Source of the DNA: JAFGNV01 sp964612485
Lineage (GTDB): Bacteria; Chloroflexota; Anaerolineae; 4572-78; J111
Length of the DNA stretch: 64,000 bases
Reading direction: 5' to 3'
Assembly (NCBI GenBank): GCA_964612485.1
Contig: CAZTFF010000002.1
Location: forward strand, 1 to 64,000
In this document: one piece after another, positions 51,301-59,081 of the stretch
Layout of the letters: every line of letters starts with the position of its first letter
Numbering within the stretch: the stretch's first letter is position 1
Notes under the pieces: model-generated
What the model saw: only the letters and a program-made list of their open reading frames with translations
Told to the model about the DNA's origin: nothing
The model's database searches: none
Translations under genes and position numbers: made by a program

Positions 51301-53006
51301 TTAGTGTCGCCACCGTGATAGTCCAGGGTAGCCAATTCGGGATCAGTATTGCTCATAGAGCCGTTGGCGGAGTCAAAGCCGCAGGAAGTGCCGTCGTCAA
51401 GGTTAGTGGCGCCATCAGTAATGGCGCCGGCACAGTTGGGAGCGCCCGTACTATTGGCGATAATGGTATTACGGAGGTAGAACCAGGCCGCATTGTCACT
51501 ATGCAAAATGCCGCCATCTACCTTGTTGGCGCTGTTGCCGGAGAAGGTACTGTTGTAGATAGATATGCCGCCATCACCGTGGACACCATCATTTCTGACC
51601 AGAATGGCTCCGCCGGAAGTGCCGGTATCAATGGTGTTGTTGGCGGAGAAGGTGCTGTTTGATACCGTTACTTCACCCCCGGCAACATAAAGAGCGGCCC
51701 CCCAGCCCATAGTTTGGTTCTGGGAGAAGGTAGTGCCGGTAATGGCCAGCGTGCCGCCGTACATAAAGATGCCACCGCCATCATTGGCGTAGTTATTGCG
51801 CAAGGTGCTGTTGGTGATGTTGATGGTACCGCCCTGCGTGTACAAGGCGCCGCCGGTTGCATTGCCGGGAGGCAGCGGGGTGTGGCCGCGTCCCCCCGCT
51901 ATGGTAACGTTTTTCAGGTTGAAAGTAATGCCCGAATTTACCAGAAACACCCGTACATCGCCGACATTGTTTGATCCGCTATCATTGGCATCGCCGCTGA
52001 TGATAACCTGAGAAGCCAGCGACGAGCCGTCAATGGTCAGGTCTTTGTCGATGGTCAGTATGGAAGACAAGGTGATGGTTTGCCCGGAGAGACCGCTATC
52101 AAAGGTGATGGTGCCGCCGGGGCAAACGTTGGCAATGGCCTGGCGCAGGGAGCCGGCGCCGGTGTCGTTGGTGTTGGTGACGGTGATAGCCGTGCTACAG
52201 CTTGTATAATTGTAGAGTTCCGTCACATCTGAGGCTGAAAGCTCGCGGCTGTAGATGCGGACCTCGTCTAGCATACCGCCAAACCATTCGCCATCAGCCC
52301 CCTCGGTATTAATCCCCATCCGAAGCATCTTCGAGGCATCGGTATCATAAGCCCCGGCGGCTACGGTATCATTTAATGACCCATTTACATAAAAACGTAA
52401 ATTAGAACCGTCGTACGTCACAACAATGTGTTCCCAGCTATTGGTAGGTACGTAGTGGGTTGAATCCCGATCATACCATGCGCCAATCACTCTCAATAGA
52501 CCATTACCTTCATGAAGTACGGAAAATCGCCTAGCCGTGGTGAAAGTTGTTCCCCAGGATACCATGTTACCATTATCAGTGCCGGTTCGGTATACCCAAA
52601 AAGCCACAGACCTGGCGCTGTTGCCGCCGGGCAAGTTATTTGCCAGTGAAGCAACTTCTATCTTGCTGCTGGAATTGTTGAACTGGGCCGCCTGGTCAAC
52701 CTGACCGGCTACATAAGTAACATCGGTGGCCGTCCCGTCATAGCCATTGCCGGAACTGTCGGTGGCGTCTCCTTCAAAAGCGTAATGCGCAATCAGCCCG
52801 GTGGTAATATCCTGGGCCACTATAAGCTCCTCAGCGGCAGGATCATCGGTATTGATGATGTCCGCGGCGGAGAAGGTGCGGCCAACGGTCAGGGCGTCAT
52901 CCGACGCCGGGGCCGCCATTGCCTCGTGGAAGGACCCCACGCCGCTGACGGTCAGGGCCAGCAGGGCCAGCACTATAATTAGTAAGTTTCTAACAGAAGG
53001 TTTCAT
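48399..53006 (-). CDS. 1535-residue LamG/beta-helix/cadherin-like/TSP3 surface protein
   Basis: A mosaic exported protein. A signal peptide (residues 1-32) precedes a LamG-like lectin domain (about 70-268: 'GLIAHYAFEGDATDSSGNGY', 'WEHIVVTYDGSNLRFYVNGS'). Beta-helix rungs with choice-of-anchor Q end come next (about 275-610), then a choice-of-anchor D-like domain (about 620-720), DUF11 (about 725-840) and three cadherin-like 'tandem-95' repeats (about 845-1150: 'DEDSSGNAIDVLANDDD', 'DSFTYTVSDGHGGFDTATV'). A calcium-binding thrombospondin type 3 array rich in 'DSDGDGIPD' covers about 1155-1450. It ends 'IYLPLLFK', the Chloroflexota-style tail. Lectin, adhesive and calcium-stabilised roles are likely. 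A stand-alone receiver gene lies 72 bases upstream. Confidence 0.85.
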   Translation of the reverse strand: MKPSVRNLLIIVLALLALTVSGVGSFHEAMAAPASDDALTVGRTFSAADIINTDDPAAEELIVAQDITTGLIAHYAFEGDATDSSGNGYDGTATDVTYVAGQVDQAAQFNNSSSKIEVASLANNLPGGNSARSVAFWVYRTGTDNGNMVSWGTTFTTARRFSVLHEGNGLLRVIGAWYDRDSTHYVPTNSWEHIVVTYDGSNLRFYVNGSLNDTVAAGAYDTDASKMLRMGINTEGADGEWFGGMLDEVRIYSRELSASDVTELYNYTSCSTAITVTNTNDTGAGSLRQAIANVCPGGTITFDSGLSGQTITLSSILTIDKDLTIDGSSLASQVIISGDANDSGSNNVGDVRVFLVNSGITFNLKNVTIAGGRGHTPLPPGNATGGALYTQGGTINITNSTLRNNYANDGGGIFMYGGTLAITGTTFSQNQTMGWGAALYVAGGEVTVSNSTFSANNTIDTGTSGGAILVRNDGVHGDGGISIYNSTFSGNSANKVDGGILHSDNAAWFYLRNTIIANSTGAPNCAGAITDGATNLDDGTSCGFDSANGSMSNTDPELATLDYHGGDTKSFALKATSLAIDAGNAPTCSAVGNVDQRGVTRPQGSACDIGAFEAYVPEMTVLGNGTPISDDDTSPATGDDTDFGGITPGDIPVVHTFTINNSGQGDLLLSNPTLATGTHFGLTAPASTTLKTGETTTFTITFDPQSGGSFTDTVSIANNDGDENPYNFVVAGTGLRPDLVINKTVDPDTAQPGDTVTYTLTYSNAGNLIATSVVITDDVPLSVTNLSVDSSGAGITPRNGTRYVWDVEDLSAGEGGVITLTGTLSNPLAAGSINNTATIATADTESNAGNNDSSAAITVQQVEPVANNDSDTVDEDSSGNAIDVLANDDDINGDSLTVYAVGDPSHGTATDNNTNVLYSPNANFSGSDSFTYTVSDGHGGFDTATVNVIVSVANDPPTAQDDTGAVDEDSTNNTLTVLSNDSFAPDTGETLTISAVGDPPHGTALNGSTSILYAPDADYFGDDVFTYTVSDGNGGFDTATITVTVSNLNDPPTAVDDTDTVAEDSSDNAIDVLANDDDAPDTGETLTVHAVGDPSHGTASDNDTNVLYTPDADYSGSDVFTYTVSDGNGGFDTATVTITVSAGDDDGDGVDNVADTCPGTSSGLAVDSNGCPTIAGIVAASDDPSDGGFDLDDLQDAGLTNLLGLSLADYEEAIANNNPADLSALQALIDTVNSQTDSDGDGITDIDEGTGDADGDGIPNNEDTDSDNDGIPDADEGSADSDGDGTPDAQDTDSDGDGINDINESGNGSLDSNNDGQIDDQTDTDGDGTPDAVDPDNGGTPATPPDSDGDGIPNYRDDDSDNDGVSDEDEAANGDDPTDSNDPVNGAGDDSDGDGITNGQEGFDPNGDGDTSDAVDTDSDGTPDYQDDDSDNDGVSDATESAAGTNPTDATDNDSEAKKIATLVAAANDPAGNVPSIDDLNDLGLNSLILFNQAAYKTAIGAASPAPTMLSEMQAIIDAVNDAETKPIYLPLLFK

Positions 53007-53077
53007 TTTTTAAGTCCTTTCTTGAATAAGGTGAGCAAAACGATTGTGAATGGATAAAACTTGAATTTTCCACTAAC

Positions 53078-53458
53078 TCAAATAATTTTTTGCAATAACG
53101 TATGGATCACCGGCACCAGGTCGCTGTTGAGGGTGCGTTTGGGCACGTAGGCGCTGGCTCCGGCGGTGGCGGCATCGGCGCGGTGGGCAAGGTCTTCGTA
53201 AACGGTTAGCATCACCACCTGGGTATCGGGTAAGGCGGCCTTGATGCGGCGGGTGGCCTCCAGGCCGTTCAGGCAGGGCAAATCCAGGTCCATCAACACC
53301 AGGTGTGGCTGCTGGGCCTGGGCCGCTGCTACGGCGGCCAGCCCGTCGGCGGCGGTGGTAATGGTGCAGGGGTTAAACGCGGCGGCTAACCACTCGGAGA
53401 GCGAGGCGCGTAATAAATCGTGGTCTTCTACAATCAGGATGGTGGGTGTCATAATCAT
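53078..53458 (-). CDS. Stand-alone response-regulator receiver domain
   Basis: A 126-residue CheY-like protein without an output domain. The acidic pair is Glu11-Asp12 ('ILIVEDHDLLRASLSEWLAA'), the phosphoacceptor is Asp57 ('LVLMDLDLPCLNG'), Thr84 lies in 'VVMLTVYED' and the switch Lys in 'YVPKRTL'. The 1535-residue surface gene follows 72 bases downstream on the same strand, so co-transcription is possible. It may act by protein contact or be the receiver of the kinase operon at 56-59 kb. The partner is unknown. Confidence 0.9.
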   Translation of the reverse strand: MIMTPTILIVEDHDLLRASLSEWLAAAFNPCTITTAADGLAAVAAAQAQQPHLVLMDLDLPCLNGLEATRRIKAALPDTQVVMLTVYEDLAHRADAATAGASAYVPKRTLNSDLVPVIHTLLQKII

Positions 53459-53544
53459 AAGGCCGGTGGATGATGTGCGTTTAATGGTAATTGATTTTAT
53501 GGGTGACTAAAGTACCTGCCCATTATGGCATAAATCTGGGGGGC

Positions 53545-53640
53545 TGTCTGTGGGGGAATCTCACATATTTTGATTCGAAAATCTCACATGTTTTGATGCG
53601 GATATCTCACATGTTGGGGTGCGGAAATCTCACATGGGGA
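53545..53640. repeat. CTCACAT repeat cluster, copy A
   Basis: Four copies of an A/T-A-T-C-T-C-A-C-A-T core occur at about 22-base spacing, joined by GTTTTGATTCGGAA-like linkers, starting with TGTCTGTGGGGG. The whole 96-bp block recurs in the same orientation at 54257-54352 with a few mismatches. The pair flanks the pilin gene at 53730-54122. It may be paired transposon-end or iteron-like binding sites. Confidence 0.7.
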
Positions 53641-53729
53641 TGAAAGAATTCAATCATCACTCGACAAAAAAACATCACCACTCCAACAGAATTGAGGTGG
53701 TGATGTTTTCAAGATCAGGCCAAGGTCGT

Positions 53730-54122
53730 CTAATTGCAAGGCCCGCCGCCAACAAGCTGAAAGCCTGATTTTGGCGGTGCAACCCCTACCGTTGATAGCC
53801 AGAACTCATCACCACTTTGAGGAGGGTTCTGGGCGGCCCATATATGGCCTGTCTTACCTGTGCCTGTCAGGCCAATTTTGGAGCAAGCTTCTGCTGCTGT
53901 AAACGCGTCTGCATCCCACACATACGGGCCTGCACAGCCGCCCTGGTCTAGCTTGCACACGACCTCGCCAAAAACACCACTGACAGTAGGCCCAAGCACA
54001 AGTAGAATGGCAATGACTACAATAGCGACCAGCACCAAGATGAGGGCATATTCTACCAAACCCTGGCCTTTTTCATTCTGCGATTCACGTATTCTTGTGG
54101 TTAGGTTTTTCAAGTTAAGCAT
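53730..54122 (-). CDS. Flp-type pilin with Cys-rich tail
   Basis: A 130-residue type IVb pilin-like protein. The helix 'KGQGLVEYALILVLVAIVVI' is almost identical to the one at 45615-46004, with the same prepilin cleavage site. The tail of about 90 residues is unrelated to the other pilin's: Cys at about 56, 63, 80 and 129, with 'YVWDADAFTAAEACSKIGLT'. AAAGGAG precedes the ATG by about 12 bases. Two 96-bp repeat clusters flank it, which suggests it moved as a cassette or was captured between transposon ends. It may be a specialised surface pilin. Confidence 0.8.
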   Translation of the reverse strand: MLNLKNLTTRIRESQNEKGQGLVEYALILVLVAIVVIAILLVLGPTVSGVFGEVVCKLDQGGCAGPYVWDADAFTAAEACSKIGLTGTGKTGHIWAAQNPPQSGDEFWLSTVGVAPPKSGFQLVGGGPCN

Positions 54123-54256
54123 AATATTTGATGACTCCTTTATTTGAAATAATTTTATAATAATTGATAAAAGAATTATACGGATTAGATAGTTACGGGC
54201 GGATGTTTAATGAACGCCTGCAAACTTGCACTTATTGTCGCACAAAAACGCGGCGT

Positions 54257-54352
54257 TGTCTGTGGGGGAATCTCACATGTTTTGATTCGGAAATCTCACA
54301 TGTTTTGATTCGGAAATCTCACATGTTTGGGTGCGGAAATCTCACATAGGGG
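54257..54352. repeat. CTCACAT repeat cluster, copy B
   Basis: The second 96-bp block of four AATCTCACAT repeats at about 22-base spacing, same orientation and length as 53545-53640. Upstream of it, 54123-54256 holds the pilin ribosome-binding site and nothing else recognisable. Confidence 0.7.
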
Positions 54353-54360
54353 TGATGCGG

Positions 54361-54420
54361 AGTAGGGAGTAGGGAGTAGGGAGTAAGGGAGCCGGTAAAA
54401 TTTCCCCTACTCCTTACTCC
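54361..54420 (-). terminator. AGTAGGG tandem repeat and hairpin after the binding-protein gene
   Basis: AGTAGGG repeats about four times (54361-54388). GGAGTAAG (54380-54387) pairs with CTTACTCC (54413-54420). It lies just past the stop of the leftward binding-protein gene and could act as its terminator, but lacks a proper T-run. Confidence 0.45.
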
Positions 54421-54425
54421 CTTAC

Positions 54426-56384
54426 TTATTGCTCAACCAACTCCAGGTTATAAAGCCCGGCGATACTCCAACCGTCGGTCAGGTCCAACGGGGGGACGGG
54501 CGGTTCGCTGCCGTCACCATCATACGGGAAGCCGGTCCACACCGTTTCGTTTACGGCGTGGAAGTTCTGCGGGCGATACATCAGCGTGAAGGAAGGCACA
54601 TCGGTCAGGTAAATCTCAACCAGCCGGGTGTACATTTCTTTCAGTTTGGCCGGGTCGGTCTCGGCGGGGATGGCCTGAATGAGTTCATCCACCTCGGGAT
54701 TGTTATACCGGCCATAATTGCCGTTCCAGTTGCTGGCCATGCCAATGAATTCGGAACTGAGCAGCCTGCGGATACGCCCCCACGGCTGGGTGGGGCCGGC
54801 CCCGGCGCTGCCCATCATAAAGATGTCGTAGCCTTCGGGCAGGGGGGCGTCCGATTTGGTGACCACGGTCTGGTATACGGCCCATTCCGGGTAATTGGTG
54901 GTGATGTCGATGCCGATTTCTTTCCCGGCAGCCGCCACCACTTCAATGGCGGCCTGCCAGTCGGACCAACCGTTGGGGCAGGCGGCTACGTAGTGCAGGT
55001 TTTTGCCGTTGTATTCCCGCCAGCCGTCACCATCGGTGTCAACAATACCGGCTTCATCCAGCAGGGCGTTGGCCCCTGCAATGTCGTTGCCGACCCACTG
55101 CAAGTCTTTCACAGCATCGTGATCGTACAGGGCTTGCTCGCCGGGGGTGGGGTTCATTAGTGAGCGCGGCACTTGATCAAAAGTGGCCGATTGGTTGGTC
55201 ATGGCGTTGGCAATGATGGTGGGGTAGTCAACAGCCATAGCAATGGCTTTGCGCACCGCTACCTGGTCTAAACCGGGGGCTTCCAGGTTGTAGAAGGCGG
55301 TGGGCAGGCTGGCGCCAATGCCATAGGGCGGTTCGGGCAAATAGGTGGAGATGGGCAGGCCGTAATTTTCCCACAGCAGTTGAATATTGGAGTTGAACTG
55401 CTGGCTGACATCCACCTCACCTTTGGCGAAGGCTACAGACCCGGCAGCGTTATCTTTGAAGATGGTATGGGCCAGGTACTTGGGAACCGGCAACTGGCCC
55501 CACATCGAGGCATCCTGGCCCCAGTAGTTGTCGTCTCGAATGAAGACCACTTTGGTATCGTCCCAGAAGAACCCGTGATAAGGGCCGGAGTAAACCACGT
55601 CCTCGGCGGTATCGGCCAGAAGTTCGGTGGCATCACCGCCCACCCGCTCTTCCAGGGTTTGGGTCCAGGCTTTTTGGATGACATAGTTGGTGCTCAGGTA
55701 CGCCTCAACCAGCAGCGGATTGACCGCGTTGCCCTCGTCATCCAGTTTGGCCGTGATCACCACCGTTTGCGGGTCGGCGGCCTGGATGTCTTCAATGTAA
55801 TCGATGTTGGCCGCGCCGGTGGGGGTGTTGTACTTCACGTGGGTGGCCCAGGTATAGGCCACATCCTCGGCGGTCACCGGGGTGCCGTCGCTCCATTGGG
55901 CCGCTTCTTTGAGTTTGAAGGTGAGTTCGGTTCGATCATCGTTCCACGAATAATCACCATCGGCCAGCAAGGGATAGACGTTGCCGTCGAGCATGTTGAA
56001 CAGGTATGGCGTTTCAAACATGATCACGCGGGCGTTATCCACCTGAGCTTGAATAGCCATGGCGTTATTGTTGCTGTTGGCGTAGGGGTTCCAGCCCACC
56101 ACCGGCCCCCATTGTTGGCCGTTGAAGTACAGGGTCTCGTGGCGGGGCAGGGCATTCTCATTAGCAGGTTCTGCGGCGGCTACTTCAACCTCAACGGTTT
56201 CCACCACCACTTTCTCTACTTCTTTGATTACCTCAACGGTCTCAACGATGGTTTCGCCGGCCACTTCTTTTTCGACGATCACCGTTTCCACAATGGTTTG
56301 GGGGACAGGCTGCGCGCCGCAAGCGGCCACCAGCCCCAGCAAAACCATCACCACCAACAAGAGCAGGGTTTTCTTTGAAAACAT
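54426..56384 (-). CDS. Family 5 ABC transporter solute-binding lipoprotein
   Basis: A 652-residue binding protein of the oligopeptide/nickel (SBP_bac_5) class. The lipobox is 'LVAAC' (Cys22). A repetitive stalk follows ('ETVIVEKEVAGETIVETVEV' onward, about residues 30-70), then the periplasmic-type domain with 'FKLKEAAQWSDGTPVTAEDV' (about 152-171) and 'DVSQQFNSNIQLL'. The charged stalk probably lifts the domain off the membrane. No permease or ATPase is adjacent. It follows the response-regulator gene by 52 bases on the same strand as the kinase, which suggests a signalling-linked sensor or uptake role. The ligand is unknown. Confidence 0.85.
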   Translation of the reverse strand: MFSKKTLLLLVVMVLLGLVAACGAQPVPQTIVETVIVEKEVAGETIVETVEVIKEVEKVVVETVEVEVAAAEPANENALPRHETLYFNGQQWGPVVGWNPYANSNNNAMAIQAQVDNARVIMFETPYLFNMLDGNVYPLLADGDYSWNDDRTELTFKLKEAAQWSDGTPVTAEDVAYTWATHVKYNTPTGAANIDYIEDIQAADPQTVVITAKLDDEGNAVNPLLVEAYLSTNYVIQKAWTQTLEERVGGDATELLADTAEDVVYSGPYHGFFWDDTKVVFIRDDNYWGQDASMWGQLPVPKYLAHTIFKDNAAGSVAFAKGEVDVSQQFNSNIQLLWENYGLPISTYLPEPPYGIGASLPTAFYNLEAPGLDQVAVRKAIAMAVDYPTIIANAMTNQSATFDQVPRSLMNPTPGEQALYDHDAVKDLQWVGNDIAGANALLDEAGIVDTDGDGWREYNGKNLHYVAACPNGWSDWQAAIEVVAAAGKEIGIDITTNYPEWAVYQTVVTKSDAPLPEGYDIFMMGSAGAGPTQPWGRIRRLLSSEFIGMASNWNGNYGRYNNPEVDELIQAIPAETDPAKLKEMYTRLVEIYLTDVPSFTLMYRPQNFHAVNETVWTGFPYDGDGSEPPVPPLDLTDGWSIAGLYNLELVEQ

Positions 56385-56436
56385 TGTTCTTTTTCCTTTT
56401 TTGTAAACTATTAACTATGGTTACTTGATATTGCAC

Positions 56437-57090
56437 TTACTCAACCGAGGTGATGCCGTGTTTAATGGCAAACTTCACCAGATCGGGCAGGGACGTAATG
56501 TTCAGTTTTTGCATGATCCGGCTGCGGTAATTGTCAATCGTGCGGGTGGAGAGCGCGAGCGCGTCGGAGATTTCGACGGTGGTTTGGCCTTCAACCACCA
56601 GTTGCAGCACTTCCCGCTCGCGGGGAGAAAGCGCGGCCAGCGCATCGGCCCCCGGGTTGGTTTGGGTGGGGTTAAGGTAATGATCTACCATCTGCGCCGA
56701 CACTTTCTGGCTCAAATATCGCTGCCCGGCATTGACCTGGTGGATGGCCTCGATGATCTCTTTACTGGCCGCTTCTTTGAGCAAGTAGCCGCGCGCTCCG
56801 GCTTGCAAGGCGCGGTTGATATGTTCGGGGCTGTGGTGCATCGACAGGATAATCACTTTAGTTTGAGGGGATACAACGCCAACTTGTTGGGCGGCGTCGA
56901 TGCCGTTGAGGTGAGGCATAGCAATATCCATAATTACCACGTGGGGGCAGAGTTGTTCAATTTGGCGTACCGCCTCGCGGCCATCGGCGGCCATGCCCAC
57001 CACCTGCATGTCAGGGTGAGCCTCGATCATAAACTTTAATCCGTCGCGTAAGACGGCGTGGTCATCGGCTAAAAAAACGGTAATGGTCAT
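56437..57090 (-). CDS. NarL/FixJ-type response regulator
   Basis: A 217-residue regulator: receiver domain with Asp9-Asp10 ('TVFLADDHAVLRDGLKFM'), phosphoacceptor Asp55 ('VVIMDIAMPHLNG') and Lys near 105 ('GYLLKEAAS'), then a LuxR-type helix-turn-helix ('LSPREREVLQLVVEGQTTVE' and 'STRTIDNYRSRIMQKLN'). The ATG at 57090 follows AGGAGAGGTAGG; the upstream in-frame stretch is not part of the family. It starts 23 bases after the kinase stop. It is the expected partner of the HisKA_3 kinase upstream and may control the binding-protein gene downstream. Confidence 0.93.
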   Translation of the reverse strand: MTITVFLADDHAVLRDGLKFMIEAHPDMQVVGMAADGREAVRQIEQLCPHVVIMDIAMPHLNGIDAAQQVGVVSPQTKVIILSMHHSPEHINRALQAGARGYLLKEAASKEIIEAIHQVNAGQRYLSQKVSAQMVDHYLNPTQTNPGADALAALSPREREVLQLVVEGQTTVEISDALALSTRTIDNYRSRIMQKLNITSLPDLVKFAIKHGITSVE

Positions 57091-57113
57091 CCAACCTACC
57101 TCTCCTTGAAATA

Positions 57114-59066
57114 TTACATTTCGGCTTTGATTTCTACAGTTACGCGGGTACCTTCGTCCGGTACGGAATCTATCCGGCACCGGCCGCCCATGGCGTAGGC
57201 CCGTTCGCTCATATTTATCAGCCCCCAATGCTGACGCCCATCTTGTTTGGCCGGATTGGCCGTCTGGGGATCAAACCCAATCCCGTCATCGGCAATGGTC
57301 AGGCGCACATACTCCTCCACGGCAGCCAGGCTTATTTCAACGTGCGTGGCTTGAGCGTGGCGGGCCACATTAGTCAGGGCTTCCTGGATGATTCTAAACA
57401 AAACCGTTTCGCTGGCAATCGGTAAGCGTGGCTTGGGTTCTGCGCCGGTCAGAGTCACCTCAACCCCGGTGCGTGTCTGAAATTCGGTTGCATACCATTT
57501 TAAGGCGGCCAGCAAGCCATACTCTTCCAGCGCCGGGGGGCGCAGGTGCTCCATCACGTTACGGCTGCGCGTCGCGGTTTCTTCAACCAATGCCAGCGAG
57601 TCGGACAGGCGGTTGACCAGGGGCGCGGTTAAATCATCGGCCAGGTTAACTTTTTGAGCCGCGAGCTGATCCTGCACAATTTTCAGGTTGAGGCTGAGGG
57701 CGGTCAGATTCTGCCCCACCTGATCGTGCAGTTCGCGGGCCAATTGGCGCCGTTCGGCTTCTTCCACTTCGGTGAGGCGGTTGGTGAGGGCGTGCAGTTG
57801 TTGGCCCTGCTCTTTGACCGATTGAAACAGCCGGGCATTTTCTATGGCGGTGCCGGCCTGATAGGCCAGCGTCTGCAACCGCTCGGCATCGGCCTCCTTG
57901 AAAAAATCGGCGGTGGCGCTGTTGACGTTCAAAATACCAATCACCCGGCGGCGCGCCCGGATGGGAACGCCTACGTAGGATTTGACCCACTCTGTTTCGA
58001 GCGTAGCCACCCATTCTTTGGCGCCGGTTACATTGGCGATGATCAGCGGTTGGCCGGTGGTGTAGATGGTTTGCAGGGTTGGGAATTTGGCAATATTAAA
58101 AATCATCGGGGCGGTATAGGGGTCAATCTTGGCTTGGGGGTTGCCTTGGCGATGATTGCACCGGCGAAAAATGCGGGCGCTGTCTCCCTCAATCAGCATA
58201 ATGTTGGCCGTATCGTGCGCTACGATCAGGCCAACCTGTTCCAGGATCAGATCAAGAACTTCCTCGTAATTCAGAGTACTGCTGAGTGCCGTGGCCGTCC
58301 GGCGCAGGGCTTCGGCCTGGAGCCGCTGTTGGCGTTCCAACTCCAGCAGGTGTTCCCGTTCGGCCTGGGCTTTTTTGCGTTTGGCTACTTCTCCGGCCAA
58401 CTCTTCCGCGTAAATTGTGGTCTGCTCGTAGGCAATTTTTGTTTGCTGCAAGGTGTCTTGTAAGGCTTGCTCGGCCCGCTTGCGTTCTTCTATTTCTTTT
58501 TGAAGTTCAGCGGTCCGGGCGGCCACCAACTCTTCCAGATGATCCCGGTGTTTTTCTAATTCCGACTCCAATTGGATGCGCTCGGCAATTTCGCGCTTCA
58601 ATTCATTGTTAAGGTGGGAAAGCCGGCTGTTCTGATCTTCAAGCTGTTTTCTGACCGTTTGCAGGGTTAAATGGGTTTTGACCCGCGCCAGGACTTCTTC
58701 GCCCTCAAAAGGTTTGGTGATGTAGTCAATGCCGCCTACAGAAAAGGCTTTCACTTTATTGAAGGTCTGGTCCAACACGCTCAGAAAGATGACCGGAATA
58801 TCGCGGGTACTATCCTGCGCCTTCAATTGGACACAAACCTGATAACCGTCCAGATCCGGCATCATAATATCTAACAAAATCAGACCAGGCGGGCTGACCT
58901 GCGCCGAAGCGACGGCCTGCCGGCCGCTGGAAGCCACGCGTACCGCGTACCCATGCTTCGCCAACATTTTATGCAAAACTTCCAGATTGGTCGGCGTATC
59001 ATCAACAATTAAAATTTCCGCCTGAGAGGGTTGTTGTTCCAGAGATGTGTTATTTTGGAGAGTCAT
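57114..59066 (-). CDS. Cytosolic hybrid histidine kinase (REC-GAF-HisKA_3)
   Basis: A 650-residue kinase with no membrane segment. It begins with a receiver domain ('ILIVDDTPTNLEVLHKMLAK', phosphoacceptor Asp66 in 'LILLDIMMPDLDG'), then a long coiled coil (about 135-275), a GAF domain (about 285-430) and a NarX-type transmitter with phosphorylated His447 ('RQLARELHDQVGQNL') and an ATPase domain ('IIQEALTNVARHAQATHVEI', 'IADDGIGFD'). The ATG at 59066 follows AAGGA. The NarL-type regulator gene follows 23 bases downstream and the binding-protein gene after it, an apparent three-gene operon. The N-terminal receiver suggests input from a further kinase. Confidence 0.92.
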   Translation of the reverse strand: MTLQNNTSLEQQPSQAEILIVDDTPTNLEVLHKMLAKHGYAVRVASSGRQAVASAQVSPPGLILLDIMMPDLDGYQVCVQLKAQDSTRDIPVIFLSVLDQTFNKVKAFSVGGIDYITKPFEGEEVLARVKTHLTLQTVRKQLEDQNSRLSHLNNELKREIAERIQLESELEKHRDHLEELVAARTAELQKEIEERKRAEQALQDTLQQTKIAYEQTTIYAEELAGEVAKRKKAQAEREHLLELERQQRLQAEALRRTATALSSTLNYEEVLDLILEQVGLIVAHDTANIMLIEGDSARIFRRCNHRQGNPQAKIDPYTAPMIFNIAKFPTLQTIYTTGQPLIIANVTGAKEWVATLETEWVKSYVGVPIRARRRVIGILNVNSATADFFKEADAERLQTLAYQAGTAIENARLFQSVKEQGQQLHALTNRLTEVEEAERRQLARELHDQVGQNLTALSLNLKIVQDQLAAQKVNLADDLTAPLVNRLSDSLALVEETATRSRNVMEHLRPPALEEYGLLAALKWYATEFQTRTGVEVTLTGAEPKPRLPIASETVLFRIIQEALTNVARHAQATHVEISLAAVEEYVRLTIADDGIGFDPQTANPAKQDGRQHWGLINMSERAYAMGGRCRIDSVPDEGTRVTVEIKAEM

Positions 59067-59081
59067 ACCAATTCCTTGCAC

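Noticed and set aside
53545..54352. CRISPR array
   Set aside because: The clusters have only four short units with near-identical linkers rather than variable spacers, and no cas genes are present.
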